This document shows positions 22,976 to 37,800 of a DNA stretch of 64,000 nt, one piece after another. The stretch is from assembly GCF_932526225.1 (NCBI RefSeq), contig NC_064040.1, positions 6,543,181 to 6,607,180 on the forward strand, given 5' to 3'. Within the stretch, counting starts at the first letter, position 1, and each line of letters opens with the position of its first letter. The notes beneath the pieces are model-generated. The model had not been told where the DNA came from. It saw only the letters and a program-made list of their open reading frames with translations, and ran no database searches. The translations under genes and the position numbers were made by a program. The DNA is from Nematostella vectensis. Lineage: Eukaryota; Cnidaria; Anthozoa; Actiniaria; Edwardsiidae.

Positions 22976-25900
22976 TACAGGCATCATTTGCGATAATGGT
23001 CCAATGACTCCCCTAAAGAATGTCGATCAATGCTAACAATTGAAAATACACCGGTTCCTTTGCAAGAAAAGTTAAAAATAACCATCCACGATTGAAGTCT
23101 GGTGCTTTATTAATAATATTTGATTGAACTTTTCTCAGTTTTGCTTGAATTCGCCGATAAAAATGGATTCTTCGAGTCAATCGGTATTGTGCGGGAACAT
23201 AAAATGGCGGCGTATCTGGCGGCCTTGCAGTTTGCACGTTAAGTGCTGAGAACGCGCTAACCGCAGAGTAGCGTGAGGCTAGCATAAGCCAGCTGGGAAT
23301 TCCAGTATTTAAGGTCAGCCGTAAAAATTTTGGAAGGTTAAAAAACATTCGAAATAAAGGATGTGTCCCTCATGTTGGTCTCGCGGGAAAAACTGCGTGT
23401 GGCGTCAGGTTTCTTAGCTAAAAGGATGCACGTACTAGGCGTGTTTCATAAATTCACTTTTTTAATTCGTCATTATGCTCTCTTATCCGTTTTTTTCTCT
23501 TTGTATCCAAACTCTCAAATTTGCAAAAAGATAGAGAAGTAAGAAATTAATATATGGCTAAAAATAAATAAATTTGATTCCATTTTTTTCTTCCGACGTG
23601 CTGTCGAATTTGACCTCAACATATCCAGAATTTACTTATAAGATGTCAAAATGGCTTCGAGCTATTTAAGCCATTGGCTCCAGTTAGTGACCGCAAAAAG
23701 TAATTTTCTGCCTCAGGATCGATGCGATATATCGGCAATTACCTTTCGGGAAGATAAATTTCGTTGATTGCCCGGTCCAGACATGCAGTATAAGTTTTGT
23801 GCTTGTCAGTCTTTTGTTAGAATGGCGATTTCAGTACTAGTTTTCAGAACATTTTTGAATATTATTTCACTTAGGTTGCTCACTGTGAATGCTTTTCTAA
23901 TGGGCGGTTTAAAGAGCTATCATGCCTCGAGAAATAAAAATAAAATTGCTGAAAACGATTTAACGAAAAATAAACGTGTGTTCTGTTCGTTTTCGAAAAC
24001 GAAGTCTACCACCATTTCATTTTGTGCTGTCGTCCTCGATTCCGTCGGTTTTATGATTAATGGCAATTGTGCTAGTGTCCCTTTATATTTGTTAATGCGT
24101 TACAAATTTAAAAAAAAAATTGGAGAAAATTTGGACAATTTGTAAGATTGATTGCCTTAACCGCGGTTTTAACACCTTGTCTGATACTTTGCTTGTGTCA
24201 TACATAATGGAAAATGCTATTAATAAGTTATGATCACTTTAGCTCACGGCGACATCTATTGCACACCACTATCTTTGTTTAAGAGGATCGAATCACGATA
24301 TTTATTGAATTTTGGGGTTAGTTTATCTAACATGGATCTTCTATTTGCCTACATTATAAATTGACCAATCACAAACCTAAAGAAACCTACGTCTATCGAT
24401 ATAGATAAAAATAATATAACAAGATAAAGTAAAACAAGAATTGCAGCGCACATCCTAACTTGACAAAGAGCACATTTGGTTTAAAAAAATTTGATTGTTA
24501 AATAAAATTTCATATAATAATTTCATCATATATAAATCGCAGTACTAGAGTAATAACTGGCTCCATTTTAAAAGCAATTACGTCGTTTCCATTCCTAGAT
24601 CGCTACGTACGGATCCATGCAATAATTGATTTTAGATAAATAAGATCAATAAAATAAATAAACTTTAGGAGGATGTGAATAACATTTATTGCTTGATTAA
24701 AATGAAAGACTTGCTAATGTTGTACTATTAATAGACTTCCGGGTCTACTATGCTAATTTGTGTCCAAAACTATAGCAATATTATTTGTTAGTTTGATTAC
24801 CCCGATTGCTTTCAACTTATGTTAATTGAATGTTCTGTTTGTTTCCTTTTTCTTTCTTTCAGGGTTTATTTTGAGATTTTATTTAATACTGACGTCTCTT
24901 TGCCCGTCGACGACATCTTTGTCGTAGGTCTAGTTTATTTTCAAAAAGCCTGTTCAGCCGTGCATGCATTGGGGCGAACTTGAAAAAGCTATAGACTTTA
25001 GTTCTAGTTCTTCCAGTCAAATAAGTAGTGTCCCAGTAATGACTTAAACATTTCACGAATTTTACTATCGCCCCTATTTGGACTTTTCAAGAACACCATT
25101 TCCTTTTTTAGATCTGAAATGTTGTACAATAAAAGGGGGTTGAATCTTAGATTTTATTAAGGGATGTTTACATCAATTGAAAAGTTTCACTTACATAAGT
25201 GAAGTGGATTTTCGAAAGAGCTGTTTCGGAAAGGTAAAAAACAGTTGTTAGAATGATGCGATATTATTAAAATAACTATATTCAGGCCAATGAAATGACT
25301 ATTGATCTTTTTATACAATATTTTGGTTTGAACTTCTCCCATCGAACGGATATAAAAGGTTTGAAAACAGTACTTTGTTGATTGTACGGTTTTTTTTAAG
25401 CTTGAGATTACATAGAAACAGCTAAGATCCCCCAATAAATTACTGAAACCAGTCCCTTTTCTGTTACAGGTTATTAAAGAAAAAGAAAAATATTCAGAAT
25501 TGTTTTGATACAGTCTTTGTTGCAGTTTTTCCACATTTTCTGAATATAACCTTAAAGGTACTTTAATGAAAAAAGGGATACAAAGGATAGGAATTTCATA
25601 TGAATGTCAATTTAGGGTGAATTTAGTTAAATAAAAAAGTTTTTTATTTCCTTGCTAGGACATATCATTGCCTAGGCGTTTTGAACAAAAAACCTTTAGA
25701 CACATTCTCCCCTTTTATACTATATATATATTATACTAAGTAACAATACTTTCTTTTATTTTTTGTAATTTTTTTTGTCAATAAATAGATCAAGTATTCA
25801 TTTAAACTGTAGATCCTGACTTTCAACCATGCATTTTTTTAATTGTTTAGATGCCTTTCGTCTTTAACATTTCTGTTATCAGTCTTAATCTACCTGCTGT

Positions 25901-26672
25901 CGTCTGCTATGTTTAAGACGTCAATTGCGGTGATCCAAACGTACAGGTTTGCTTTGTTTATTCAAATAACTAGTTATTTCTATTGATGTAGGAGGCGCAA
26001 GATTCTGCGTCGGCCGCACCTTTTTTTAATGACAATTAAGTACTCCCTCATCGCGCGCTCACACGAAAGCTTCAAGAAACTTCGAAATTGCTGCATTGCT
26101 TCAAAAGCTTCGGAGCTGTAAAGGCATTATTTTTTTCGTTGCTGCCTTATTAAGTCTATCATTTATACATGGCTATAAGAATTTTGAAAAAGGTCACTAT
26201 TTCCTATCAGACTGCCTTTGTTTTTTTTTAGTTCCCCCATAAGAATCCCCCCTAGACTTGTGACCAGATAATTCTTTTGCACACTTATGTGGAATTTATT
26301 CTAATATAATTGCCATTCTTTCCTGCTAATGATGTTAAAACGTATATCGCTTTTACAAGGAAGTGCGTCTTTTTTTACACATTACTTGCGAGAGTGTGAT
26401 CACAGGTAGCCCAGGCAATGGTTTTGAAGCTTGTTCGTAGCTTGGAATCGGCTGTTCTTAGAGGTAAAACAATTGAAGTAGCTATTTTTTGTGAAATTTT
26501 GCCAATGAAATTGCTTAAAACTAAGGACGTATGTCTTGTTGTTGTCTAATGTATGCCTAATAACGATTTGGGGGTGGTTTTCTTCACTCACCCTACTAAG
26601 GAAAGAAACAAGGTTTCGGTAGCACTCAAATCCTGTAGAAATTCGCGAGAAAAAAAAATACAACAAACGAAA
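22976..26672. other. A/T-rich DNA, gene not supported
   Basis: The longest open frames (23768-24145 on plus, 25187-25534 on minus) show no family motif, no compositional signal of coding and no convincing splice context. The only feature is the dispersed repeat at 23039-23222. Confidence 0.45.
23039..23222. repeat. Dispersed repeat, copy 1 (related to 51966-52133)
   Basis: The text from ttgaaaatacaccggttc through attgtgcgggaacataaaatggcggcg is matched in the same orientation at 51966-52133 with substitutions and a deletion. Ends are not defined. The ATGGCGG segment resembles a YY1 site. Confidence 0.55.
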
Positions 26673-26966
26673 TATTTTGATCTCGTAGACCTATACCAGG
26701 GTACACTAGCCATGAGTATCCTTGACCGACGCCGTTGGACAATTAGTTACTCCCGGCTGAACTGGGAGCGAAGCAAACTATTATTACCCTCCCCACCAGG
26801 TGGAAAGCTGTCACCGACGCATAGTAATCTGTTGTATAAATTAAACTAAAATAAGAGATAACAGATTACTTACCTTGCTCCGAAAACTGATAGTTCTGAA
26901 TTTTAGACCGTAAAAAAGTATGAAATCCGCCCGTACCGAATGCGCATAGGTCTACGAGATAAAAAT
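26673..26966. repeat. MITE-like element with about 20-bp inverted ends
   Basis: The left end ATTTTGATCTCGTAGACCTA (26673) is inverted at the right end (ATAGGTCTACGAGATAAAAAT, 26946-26966). The interior is GC-richer than the flanks and contains an inverted AACAGATTACT/AGTAATCTGTT pair about 26826-26874. No coding sequence is recognised. Confidence 0.65.
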
Positions 26967-29900
26967 ATACTTATGACATCAATTGAAAGTTAGTAGATGC
27001 AGCCAATTTACTACACAAAATGTACTGGTCGATTATGTGTAAATGCCACTAGCAATAAATAAGCTTGTTTTGACCCCTGTTGATGGTTGCGTTTATTATG
27101 GGCAATTTATTTACCTCACGAGGTCTAATGTTTTACAAATATAGCCTCTAATTTTCTTTGAATTTTGAATGATCAAAGTTTAATTGTGTTTTAACACAAA
27201 AATATGCTCCAGCGATACTTTGTAACGCTTTGTAGCCGTTATTGTGTTAAACATACTATTTTAATATGTGCGCAGTTATAACACGTTTCATAGTACCTCA
27301 CGAATATCCGTCGCTGTCTTTGATACCCTTTGAAACTCTAATGAAATGCTTATTGTTGTTCATTAATGAAACATGACTAATATTTGGTGCACTATTTGGT
27401 TTAGTACTATATTAGTATGATATGTATGAACGCTTTTTTGTGTGCACGGCTGGCTATGCACATGAAGTCACTTTGAAATGTGTTTTTGTCGGGCAAGACC
27501 TGCCTAGTTTAGCACTTTAGCATATTTTGCTCCATGTCTCCCCGGCGCCCTACTTGAGATTGGTCGCCTTCATCTCATTATACAAATAACGTCGAGTTTC
27601 GTATCATAACTGCTGCATACGATGAGACTGGGAAGATCTGAAAACAACATGCCATGCTTAAGGTAAGAAAATTCCATATTTGAATTATTTTTGTATCATT
27701 TCATTTTTTTACGTGCCTAACGTGTAAATAATTCTGTATATAATCTGTGTAAAAATTATGGCTGAATTCGTTCAAGATAATGTTCCCACTTATTTACATT
27801 ATACTCAATCCATCGAGCTTCCAAGGGCGATGCTTGCATCTTGCATCGACAAGCTTAGAAAAACAGGTGTACCTAATTAGATTAGCCGCTACAGAAAATA
27901 GTTGCTCATTCTTTCCAGCAAACTGCGTCACAGTCGCTATGTATTCATTCTGGGTATATGCTATTCTTATCTTCTAGACTAAGATATGAAAATGACTTAC
28001 CATTCCACTGTTTTTAATTTCTTTTTAATTACAATTTCTTTTTGTTTCGTGGTTTTCTGGTGTGCTTCCTGTACCTAGCTGGTTGCATGACCGATGTTTA
28101 TAATTCCTAAGTTATTGTTAGTTTGTTTTCTTATCGTGCTGGAAGTACGCACTTAGGAACATGAACCTAGCGTTACAAATAACAAACCCTCAAGTGATTA
28201 CACCAACATATTGCATGCTATACATAATAAATCAGGTATCTCAAACTGACAATAATACAAACGGAGACTATTCTATGCCTTGAAAGAAATAGGTTGCCCA
28301 CATTATCACACTGATGTTTATGTCATAAAACTTGGTGAATATGTATCTTTACTCATGCTACCTTAACTTTGTTAATCGTTAAACCTCTAAAAACCAAACC
28401 TGTAAATTTGTGCTCAATTGTAGGAACCTGAAGGGTGTTTTTAATAATCCAATATGAACAACTATAGAGCTGGTTTAGTGATATATACTACTGCACTTGT
28501 TATAGTAGATGTTGTTAAGTGCACTTTTTATTGATATTTTTATCTCCGGATGGATTAAATGTCTGCACACTGCCAATATCGTCTAGGGTAGAGGAGAATT
28601 CTGATTACTTTCGCTTCTCAAAGATTGAAAAAAAAAAGGTTATTTTCCGCATTGCGTTTAGTTAATAAAAAGGAAGAGATGACTCGGATATAATTTGTTC
28701 ACATATTTTTTAATCTATTTTTTTTTTTCTCTTAAGATTTATTTTGTTGCCAATCCCTCGCTTAACTTGCTTGTCTACATCGGTTTTATATGAAAAAAAT
28801 CCTTTTTACTACTTCTTTTACAAAGCCTGTTTAAAATCGATTTTATTCAATAATTTTTAATGTTGCTTACTTACAAATTTATTTTTATTTACTGTAAACT
28901 CTTATAAATTTCACACAATGGAGTTTTGGAAATATTTTCACTGAGCCCTTTCAAGTTGTAAAATTGATCATTTTTTAAAATTGAAATGTGCTGAAGTATC
29001 AACAATAAGCTTTTTGAAAAGCTTTTTGTTAGACTCACAATCAAAATCACAAATTTGTTACTTGGTTTGTTACTGAAATCCAAAAGATGCTCTTATCGAG
29101 CCATTGCCATCAGTTTTGCGACCAGCTGATCTAATTGCTACTCTTGCCCGTAAAAAAGGATGTTTTTAAGTGTAGAAATCCCCCGACATTAAGTTCAAAA
29201 GTGAGTCTTATTCCCCAAAGAAAAAACAATCCATTGGTTTTATGTGTTTTATTTATCAAATATTTTAAGAATACTGTTATATTGTATTGATTTATTTACG
29301 AAAATTTTATTCTGTGTGATAACTTTAAAACTTTTTTCTATTTCCTAATAATGCCTCGGCGCTTTTGAAGCTGTATGAAGTTTGAAAAATGAATGTTGAT
29401 GTGTTTGAGCGTATAAAATGAACTCCATACCCCTACTTTCTGTGGGGTACTTTTAATATTTGATAATGGGAGGGACAAATAATATAAGTCTTTCCCCTTT
29501 CGCTTATCGAAAATCCCTTATATAGTATATAGGAAGTTAACTCAACGATAATATTAAAACTATTACTAATCTGTTAGTCTCTACTTAGTGAAATAGATAA
29601 AAGTTTACTCAATGATAAAAAAATTACTCAACGAATCCAGGTCACGTAGAGACACCTTGACCTTAATAATTTATTACTGCCATATTTACTAGAAACTTTG
29701 TATACTTCTCTAACTCGAGAATGAGACTATTGAAAAATTAGCAATACCCGCCCGCAGAACCAGCCTTGCTCTCCCAGGGTTGATCCTCACCTGTCAAGGG
29801 ACTTTTGATCATACAATATATGTCATGTATTTTGTATCTATTCTCACTTTACCGCCCGAATCCGTCCGAATTCGGTTACCTTGTTTTTCAATTAAAACAA

Positions 29901-32900
29901 GACAATTTGGAACCATAACACGACTCCACTAAGCAAATAATAACTTACAGAGCTAACCTAGACGATTTTTTAAGAGTTTTAAGTTTACCAAGCTTACCGA
30001 CACTTTTTTGTTTTTTTAAAGGATTTGCAAAAATTATTTTGTTAGTCAAAGTATTAATAGCGTCGGTTTTTTTTTCTTGATAGTTCCCGTTACTAGAAAC
30101 ATGCAGTGTACTATTATGAATTAATAGAACCTTCCAGTCTCCTTATTTGCTTTAAAAAATATTTACCTTTAGGGTATTGTAGGAATTTATAACGTGGGAG
30201 AAAATTAGCACTGGGTAACGTGAAAAGCACGTCCTTCCGCGGAATAAATTTAAAACAACTCTTACATAACGGAGTAAAGTGGAGTCTATAAATCGAGCTG
30301 GAAACTTTTGCGTCTGACTCTAAGTAGATTGTTGTTGTCTTTCTATTATTTTTATTTTTACTGTAAGTCGCCACGTTTAAAAATTTCGATATTTTTTTTT
30401 CGCACCACATGTGGCAAATAAAATATAATTAGATCGCAGAGAAATGGAAGAAAAGGTGGCAATTGCACTTTACATCTGTAAAGTAGTCTATGCCAGTTTG
30501 TCATTTGTGTTATGACATTCTTATAAATAGTCGTTTTAGCCCCTAGTGGCGCCGGTGAACTCGAGTGTAATCACTTAGGACACCCTAAGGGAAATTGTGA
30601 TCAAAATCTATAAAACAAAACAAAGCTATGTGTTTTTCTTTACCGGCGAGTAGTGATTTTGCATTATTATTTTTTTTTTATTGTCGTTGTTGCCATAATC
30701 ATCCAATATTTTAAATGTATGTACCACATTCTAGAGCGTGCAAATATAATTCTGAAAGATGACAGCTGCGTTCAAGTACTTGCTTAAAAGAGGTTGTTGT
30801 GAGGCGGGGGACTGAAGTCTTTGTAAAGGGTGATAGATGTATAATGGACCTTTCCCGAAATAACATTCAATTTTGAGACCTATTCGGCTATTAGAACTTC
30901 GTCAAATCTGACGTTTGTTCACAAACATGAGACAGCAAAAGGTGAATAAAAGGAAAGCTTCTTGATATAACCCAGTCTGCCACTCAAGATCTCAAGATCG
31001 ATTGTGCGAGTAAGTAAATCATTGATTGCTATATATGTTTACTTATTTGATTCAGTATCAGTTTTTGTTTATTTTGCCTATACTTTACGAAAAAACAAAA
31101 CTAAACGATTAACAGAACTAGAAATAATGGCCAGTTTTGTTTTAGAAAAATAAATCCTCCGGAAATGTATATCACAAAATGTGGAAATTTAAAAAAAAAA
31201 AAGATTTATATTCCAAGTTATATTACTATTTTCTTTCAGTCAATTTTGTGTACAGGTGGTTATTTTTCTAGTCATAACCCGTGAGTATTCAAGTTCTTGC
31301 AGAATATGAAAGATTTCGCTACGAATACAAGAATACAAGACAATTGTCTTTGACTAAAGATGTAGATATTTTTTTTTCCAAATCTGTACGTCGAAAAGTA
31401 AAATTTGCCCTATATGTTCAAAATTGCCGCGGAAAAAACCGTGTCGGCAATGTGTTGGCAATTAACGCCTCGACGTGTCTACTTATTTTGGCTATATTTT
31501 CCCATTATTTTTCACCAAACCAATACAAAGTAAGAGGGAATTTGAACTAATAAAGTTTGTTTTTATTTATTTATTTTTTATTTATTATTTATTTTGGTAA
31601 AGGTGTTTATAGCGAGTCGATATTGTAGCCATTCTATGTGATTGAATTCTCTTTGTCTTCCTTGCTTGATCGTGATTAGCTTCAGCGAAATGTGTTCTTG
31701 GAATTAGCTGGAGTGGTCTTATTTTAATGAGAATTTCCATAGAGGAATATTCTGGTTTTTGTACCATTAATTAAAAAGATAGGTGTATATCCTCAATCGC
31801 TGTTTGGGTTCAGGAGTATGCAACTTGTATGACAATAACCACATGTGTGCGCCGCGCTCAGGGGATACAATGCATCCCGATTTCCATTTTTGAGGACTTC
31901 AGACCTTGTCATGGAAGATGCCATAATTTGGTTTCCAAAATACCGACATGTGGAGAACATTTATATTGTAGATGCGATAGGTCCTGTCTTAGATAGTACG
32001 AAGTGCTTCTTTTATGAAAGGTAATCGAGAAAATTCCAGCTTTTAATGCAATCGTAACCCAAGCTGTTCTATCACTTTTTTGCGTCTGGTTTTCGTCGTG
32101 GTAGAGTTCTATTTCAATCACAGCCAAAAATCGGAATGATTCTCTGTTTTATGACGCTTTGACGTTTGCTTTGACGACGCGGCACTTTGGAGGTTGGATT
32201 CTGTTTTGATTTAGATCGGAATTCCCAATACTTGTTTAAGGTCTTAGTTAGAAAATGTTGTTCAGGGGGTACACCTCGGGCATTCTTTTTTTTTTTTTTG
32301 CTGGGAGAGGGGAATGGAGGGAGGTGGTAGACGCCATTTTGCCCTATGGAAAATACCTGTTCTATATATTGGGCAGCTGCGGCCTTGTTGACTTTCTATC
32401 GCATCATCGCGAACGAGATTGATATTACGTTAACTGGATCTGTCCTCCCTATATTCTCTATAAATGCTGCCTCATATTAGCTTCGCATCTAGCTTTCACA
32501 TGTTTTAGATTTCTCGTGAAAGTGTGAGGATCGAAACTCTATGGCTATTACATACACGTCTTTCAAACGCACGTCAGCTTGTGTACGCTGTACTTGCAGT
32601 CCCGATGCTGTATTATCGTTTGCAAAGCATTTCATACACAAATCGCGTAATTGATATTATTCTGCTGAAAGCGGACGTTACGATTGCCCCATCTAACTTT
32701 ATGAAATCTGTGCACGCGCAGATGACAAAACAAACCCCTTTTATGGTAATCGTGTGCACGTCATTTTCCGACAAGCCAATCGCATTTATCGTCGAGAAAT
32801 TAAGCAGCGTCTAAAACTACCTCAATAATAAAGTCGTTTGCATGTTAGTTACTCTAATAACCTTAATTAGCATGTTTATTGTTTGGAATTAACCTTAATT

Positions 32901-34644
32901 GGCATTGTATTATTTGGCATTCTTATCTGGGGACGTTTATCGTTTTGGTATTATTGGTCACACCATGGTCTATCTTAGGCAAATCATTCTAGAGTGCCGC
33001 TAGTGGGATCGTTATGCTGTTTTAGTTGATACTAATATGATTTTGTATTGTCCACTTGTATGTGGATACTTCAGCCATTTTATTTATATGAAATGCGTCG
33101 TTTGAACTTTGTGTCTAATTGGCGTCGGATTCACAAAAATAAGTTTTCCAATAAGTGTCTCAGCGCGCTTTTTCATTGAAATTTGACCCCTCCTTTCCCT
33201 TATTTTGTTTAGAAATAATTATTTTATCGCTGCAATTTTTTTTAGCGAGAAATTAGTGGTCCACAGTTTCAAAACCGGCGCTTTTAAAAGTGGTTTTACT
33301 TTAATTATATATGAGTAAGTATACTGAGGCATCTTTTTAGCTTCAGTTAGTCTCATCAATGGTTGGTTTTCTGTGTATCTTTGGCATCGAAGAGATATAT
33401 TTTTCACGAACACTTCATTTAAGGTACGAAGAATGTCTTATTTTTGTAGTTATAATGTTATAATTCCTCCTCGAATTGTAATTATTTCTTAATTCGTCTG
33501 TATGTCGTGCTCTTTAAGATTAGCCGGAGAGATTAGGTCGGATTGAGAAATTCTCCTACTATCGTCTTGTTTTAAATTTATTTACTTAAGAAAAAAAATT
33601 AACACGTGTTACATAATTATTATAGTTACTCCAAGATAAGTATCAGTGCAAAAATAACCAATCAAAATAACATAAAGGGGGTCCTACAAATTCTGCAAAC
33701 AAATAGTGTTATTTCAATCTTACTGACTTGTAATTGTAAATTACACACACGCTCTGTTCGATCGAACACGATACTTTGATTTGACTAACATACTGTCTCT
33801 TAAAATGACCAAGGCCTTCAAGACTTCAAAAACAAAGAGACCACCAAATATAATATTTGTTGTAAAGAAGTCATTACTGGAGTGTGTGACCCCAAAAGGC
33901 TATATCGTTTATCATTTTTCTATAAGATCCCGTAGATTTTGCTGAACGTAATACTAGAAACTGTACCACTCTGTTGAACCAGCTTTTTGTTTTAAAACCG
34001 GCATTTAACCGGCAAAATAGCAAATTTAGTAAATCATAAGTTAACATAAGGTTATTATTTTTCTGTACGGCTCAATAATTTGTTATTGTTTAGTAGCGCT
34101 ACTCGAACGATCCATTTTTTGCCAGGGTACGCGCTTGCGCATACTTTACCTGCAATGTCGGAACGTTTTTATGGGCGTAGTGAGTTTATTATGTCATGTT
34201 CGTAAAGCGGGCAATGTGTGAAAGGAGGTGTACCCCCTTTCTCTTCTAAATCTGATATATTATTTAAAAAGACTTACGCCGACTTCTGTGACAAAAGGGC
34301 AGGAATGATAGAACTTTGTCAGGATAAATTCTGATAATAAAGCACGAAAAAAACCCTCCACTAAAAGAGCGTGTCACAACACAAGACGCCTATTCAGACA
34401 GGATTTTGTGGTTTTATTTTCAAAATATTAGCCTTACACATTAGCCCTTGATACACTGCTTCCTTATTAGGAATATAATTATTCATTGATTATTTTATGC
34501 TTTAAGAATAATGTGAGGCCGTTTTTACAGTATAATGATGAGGATTGAATTTCATAGTAATTCAATTTGACTCATTACTACTATTTGCATTGACGATTTT
34601 GCGGCACCAAAAGATTAGTGACACAATCGAATCCAGAGTTTTTA
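26967..34644. other. Gene desert, A/T-rich
   Basis: About 7.7 kb without a supported gene. Several open frames of 60-98 codons exist on both strands (for example 30114-30410 minus, 31281-31550 plus, 31909-32127 minus, 32524-32814 plus) but none has a recognisable domain. A T homopolymer lies at about 32287-32300. An NRF1-like site with one mismatch (CGCGCTTGCGCA) lies at 34130-34141. Confidence 0.45.
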
Positions 34645-34877
34645 ATGCCTGGTGCACACTAGTGACATAACGACATAATGACATAGGCGCGTGCACCCTA
34701 AGTGTGAATGGTTCGACATTTTGACATAAGCCCAACAGAACGACATGAATATAACGACATAAGAGAAAATAACATGTTTTTTTCTTTTATATCATTATGC
34801 CCATGTCGTTATGTCGGGCTTAAAAAAGTGCGCGCCTATGTTGTTATGTCGTTATGTCACTAGGGTGAACTAGGCAT
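34645..34877. repeat. 233-bp MITE with about 47-bp inverted ends and GACATAA sub-repeats
   Basis: The left end ATGCCTGGTGCACACTAGTG, then ACATAACGACATAATGACAT, is inverted at the right (ATGTCGTTATGTCACTAGGG, then TGAACTAGGCAT). The GACATAA word recurs throughout, in both orientations. The flanks read TTTTA and AAGCT, so any target duplication is only 2-3 bp (TA or TTA). Confidence 0.75.
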
Positions 34878-37800
34878 AAGCTATATTTTTATCACAAAAG
34901 AGAGAATTTCGCAACGCAAATTCGAAGCTCTCTTTTGACCTGCAACTACGCAAAATTGGTCTATACAGTAAAAATACCCTCGACTTTTCACTACCCTCTG
35001 ATTAGGGCTGAAAAGCCCATTTGGAATAATTGGGATCCTTTCCACACAGGCACAGTGACAAACTAACGTCGAAATAAACACAGAAACCACTGCGTCATTT
35101 CTGCGTCATTTCGTCAAACCAAGGAATAAAACATTTCAATTAAATAGTTCATTAGGTATAAGAGCCAAGAATTTTCATCAGGCTAAAAGGTCCTTATAAA
35201 CCAGGGAACCTTTTGACAAATCAAGCTGTTTAAATGTTCTTAATTGGTTATTATTATGGTATGCGAACAACGTGTTTTCGGGGTTTTCGTGCAGAAAAAA
35301 CTATCATAGCCTACAAGTAGGCTAATCAGTACACCACAGATGCATTATATGCTTTATATAATTTCTAGTGTTCTAAAATAGCTACCCATCCAGAGGATTT
35401 TTTTTACATACAAAAAAGCTTTCTTTTTTTGACGTGCAAAATAGAAGCAAATTAAATATATGTATATATTTTTTTCTTGTTTCTTGCTTGATCCGCCTGG
35501 AAAAAAAAAACTGAAAAGAAAACATTGAAAAAAGTTTTGTTCTCCTGAAACTCCAAATGCTGTACTCCAGAAAATTCATTACAACTATTTTATTAAAGCA
35601 TATACCTACAATAAATTAAATGATATCGAGTACTGGCTTGTTTAAATGTGTCATCAATTTCCGAATGATGAGCAACAGTTCGTCGGTGAAGAGATTTTAT
35701 ACCAGCTCGACAAGGTTTGAATGAAATTTAGTGCTCAACTAGTCCATTCTCTATCAGTATAGTCCTCCATTCCTTCTCCTACCATTTCTTGGATATTTGT
35801 AGGTTTGACGGGATTTTTTGGCGAGCGAGTATTTCTTTGAGCAAATTTGTGCTTATATTACGAGGGAAGCGAGTTGCGAAAAGCTCGCGAAATGAAAGAG
35901 GCGCAGGGTTCCCATATGTGCAAAATAAAAACACACAAAAAGTTAAATTATTGTAGGTTTTACTGTATTTGTTAGTGTTTTTTTAAATAATTCAACATTC
36001 ACGGATAGTGCAAAAGTGTATTAATGTGTTTTTATTCTACTCAGGAGACATATTGTAAAATAATCGCAAAGTGTGCGGGCAGGCGGCAGGCGAACACACA
36101 GGGTAACGGCGCGATGACCAAAAAAATTAAGTCGCATAGTTATATTTACTATTTCTCTATACCCGTGGAACTCCGCGCGCGGCCTCGGCCTCGCTTGCTC
36201 CGTTATAATACGATAAAACGCATCTTCCGTGTGTAATTTCATTAAAAGCACGAGGGGAATGTTAAGAGGAATGATAAAATCTTGAAACTGTCGAAGCGGA
36301 GGCATTTTATCATTCAATTGACATTCCTCCCAAGTGTTTTTTTAATAGCAGAATTCGTCTTTGCGCGACCTTCCAAAATCTGGTTTGGGGATAGCTCGTA
36401 TGCAATCAAACCAATCAATCAAAACCTACCACCAAAGTTTGTTTGAGTACGATCTATTCCAAAACAAGACCAATAATTTTGAAATCCGGAAAATCGCGAG
36501 AATGACTAATCAGGCTATAAGGAAATACCAGAGACAACGGAAAATACGTTTAATTGGCCTTATAAAATTACTTATTGTTCTTTCTGTTCTCTTTCGACAA
36601 ATCAGTGTGCTAGGTTCAGTGATTTGGATGAGTGACACCATAGTAATTAATGCTCTTGACACAAAAACAGCGTATTAAATTTGGCCTAATGAGTATCATT
36701 CAACTGATGTTATATTAATTACAATTTAATGAACAAATCAAGCAAGATTTGGTCGTTTGCTCTTCGCCATTTTAGCAGTTAAAACTGCGAATTGAAGCTG
36801 TTGACTCCTCTAGGCCATAAAAATGTAGCTAGATGTGCTGCTGTAAGCCTCTAAACGGACACATTTACTGTAAAAGCAGGTACGATTTGTGCTAAAACAA
36901 CACTACAATTCTTTTTTATAGATAGCTATTTATCAAAAAAAACAAACAATAAAATAATCTTGGTGTTATACTTTTCAAAGAGAAGATAGGAGGGAGTCTT
37001 CAAGTTTGACAATGTCTTGCTAGCTTTATCTTTTTTTTTTTCTTTATTATATCAAAATAAGGATCTGCTTTTGTTTTGGCTGTGGTAACGGGAGCAGCGA
37101 GTTTTCTTTAAAAACACTCCTCACTGTAAGTGTTTATGGTTTTGATATGAGGGCGTTTAAGGCTTAAAAAGGTTATTCATCAAGCTAAAAAGATGACATA
37201 CGCTCCAGGGCCTGATTTTGAAATTAAACCTTTTAAATCAATTGTCGCAATTAATGCGTAGCTTTATCGACCTTTAATATAATCTCACAAAAGAACCTGT
37301 CGTTTTAACTATGTTTTTGACTTTATCGATCTAACCTTAAGAATATCGAATGAATTCGGACAAGTCACACGGCTCTCACTAGAATTTTTGGTACTACACA
37401 ATCCGAACGTTTAGTAAGTATGCTATCGATTTTTAACTGTACTACTCTTTACCTTTACAAATTTTACCTCTGCGAATCAATTCTTTTTTCTCTTAAAAGG
37501 ACTTTGTTTGCCGAGTAATACAGTTCGTAGAGCCACCTAGTTTGTTTAGAATAGCTTGTACATACTTTCCGTTACGTTATTTCTCTAACCTTAGCATAAT
37601 TTTAGAAGCGATCGTCTTTAAGGCTTTAGCCTTTATAATGTAGTATATAGTTATATGTTTCTACAACTTCACATGTACAGGACAGTGGTTCCTGTATAAG
37701 TCTACGTGATCTTGGCTTATCTTTTCGTCAAGTTCTAAGGATTCTAAGGAATAATCACGAATAGTATTCTATTAACAGATACTCTAAAGCCCGAATTAAA

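Noticed and set aside
23768-24145. 125-codon ORF
   Set aside because: Composition and residue content look random; no family motif.
26840-26900. U1 snRNA-like 5' end (attacttacctt)
   Set aside because: The rest does not match U1 stem-loops or an Sm site; the text lies inside an inverted-end element.
31585-32127. Two adjacent minus-strand ORFs (60 and 72 codons)
   Set aside because: They are in different frames with no identifiable product and no splice sites linking them.
36361-36678. 105-codon ORF with one hydrophobic segment
   Set aside because: No recognisable domain, non-ATG start and no splice context.
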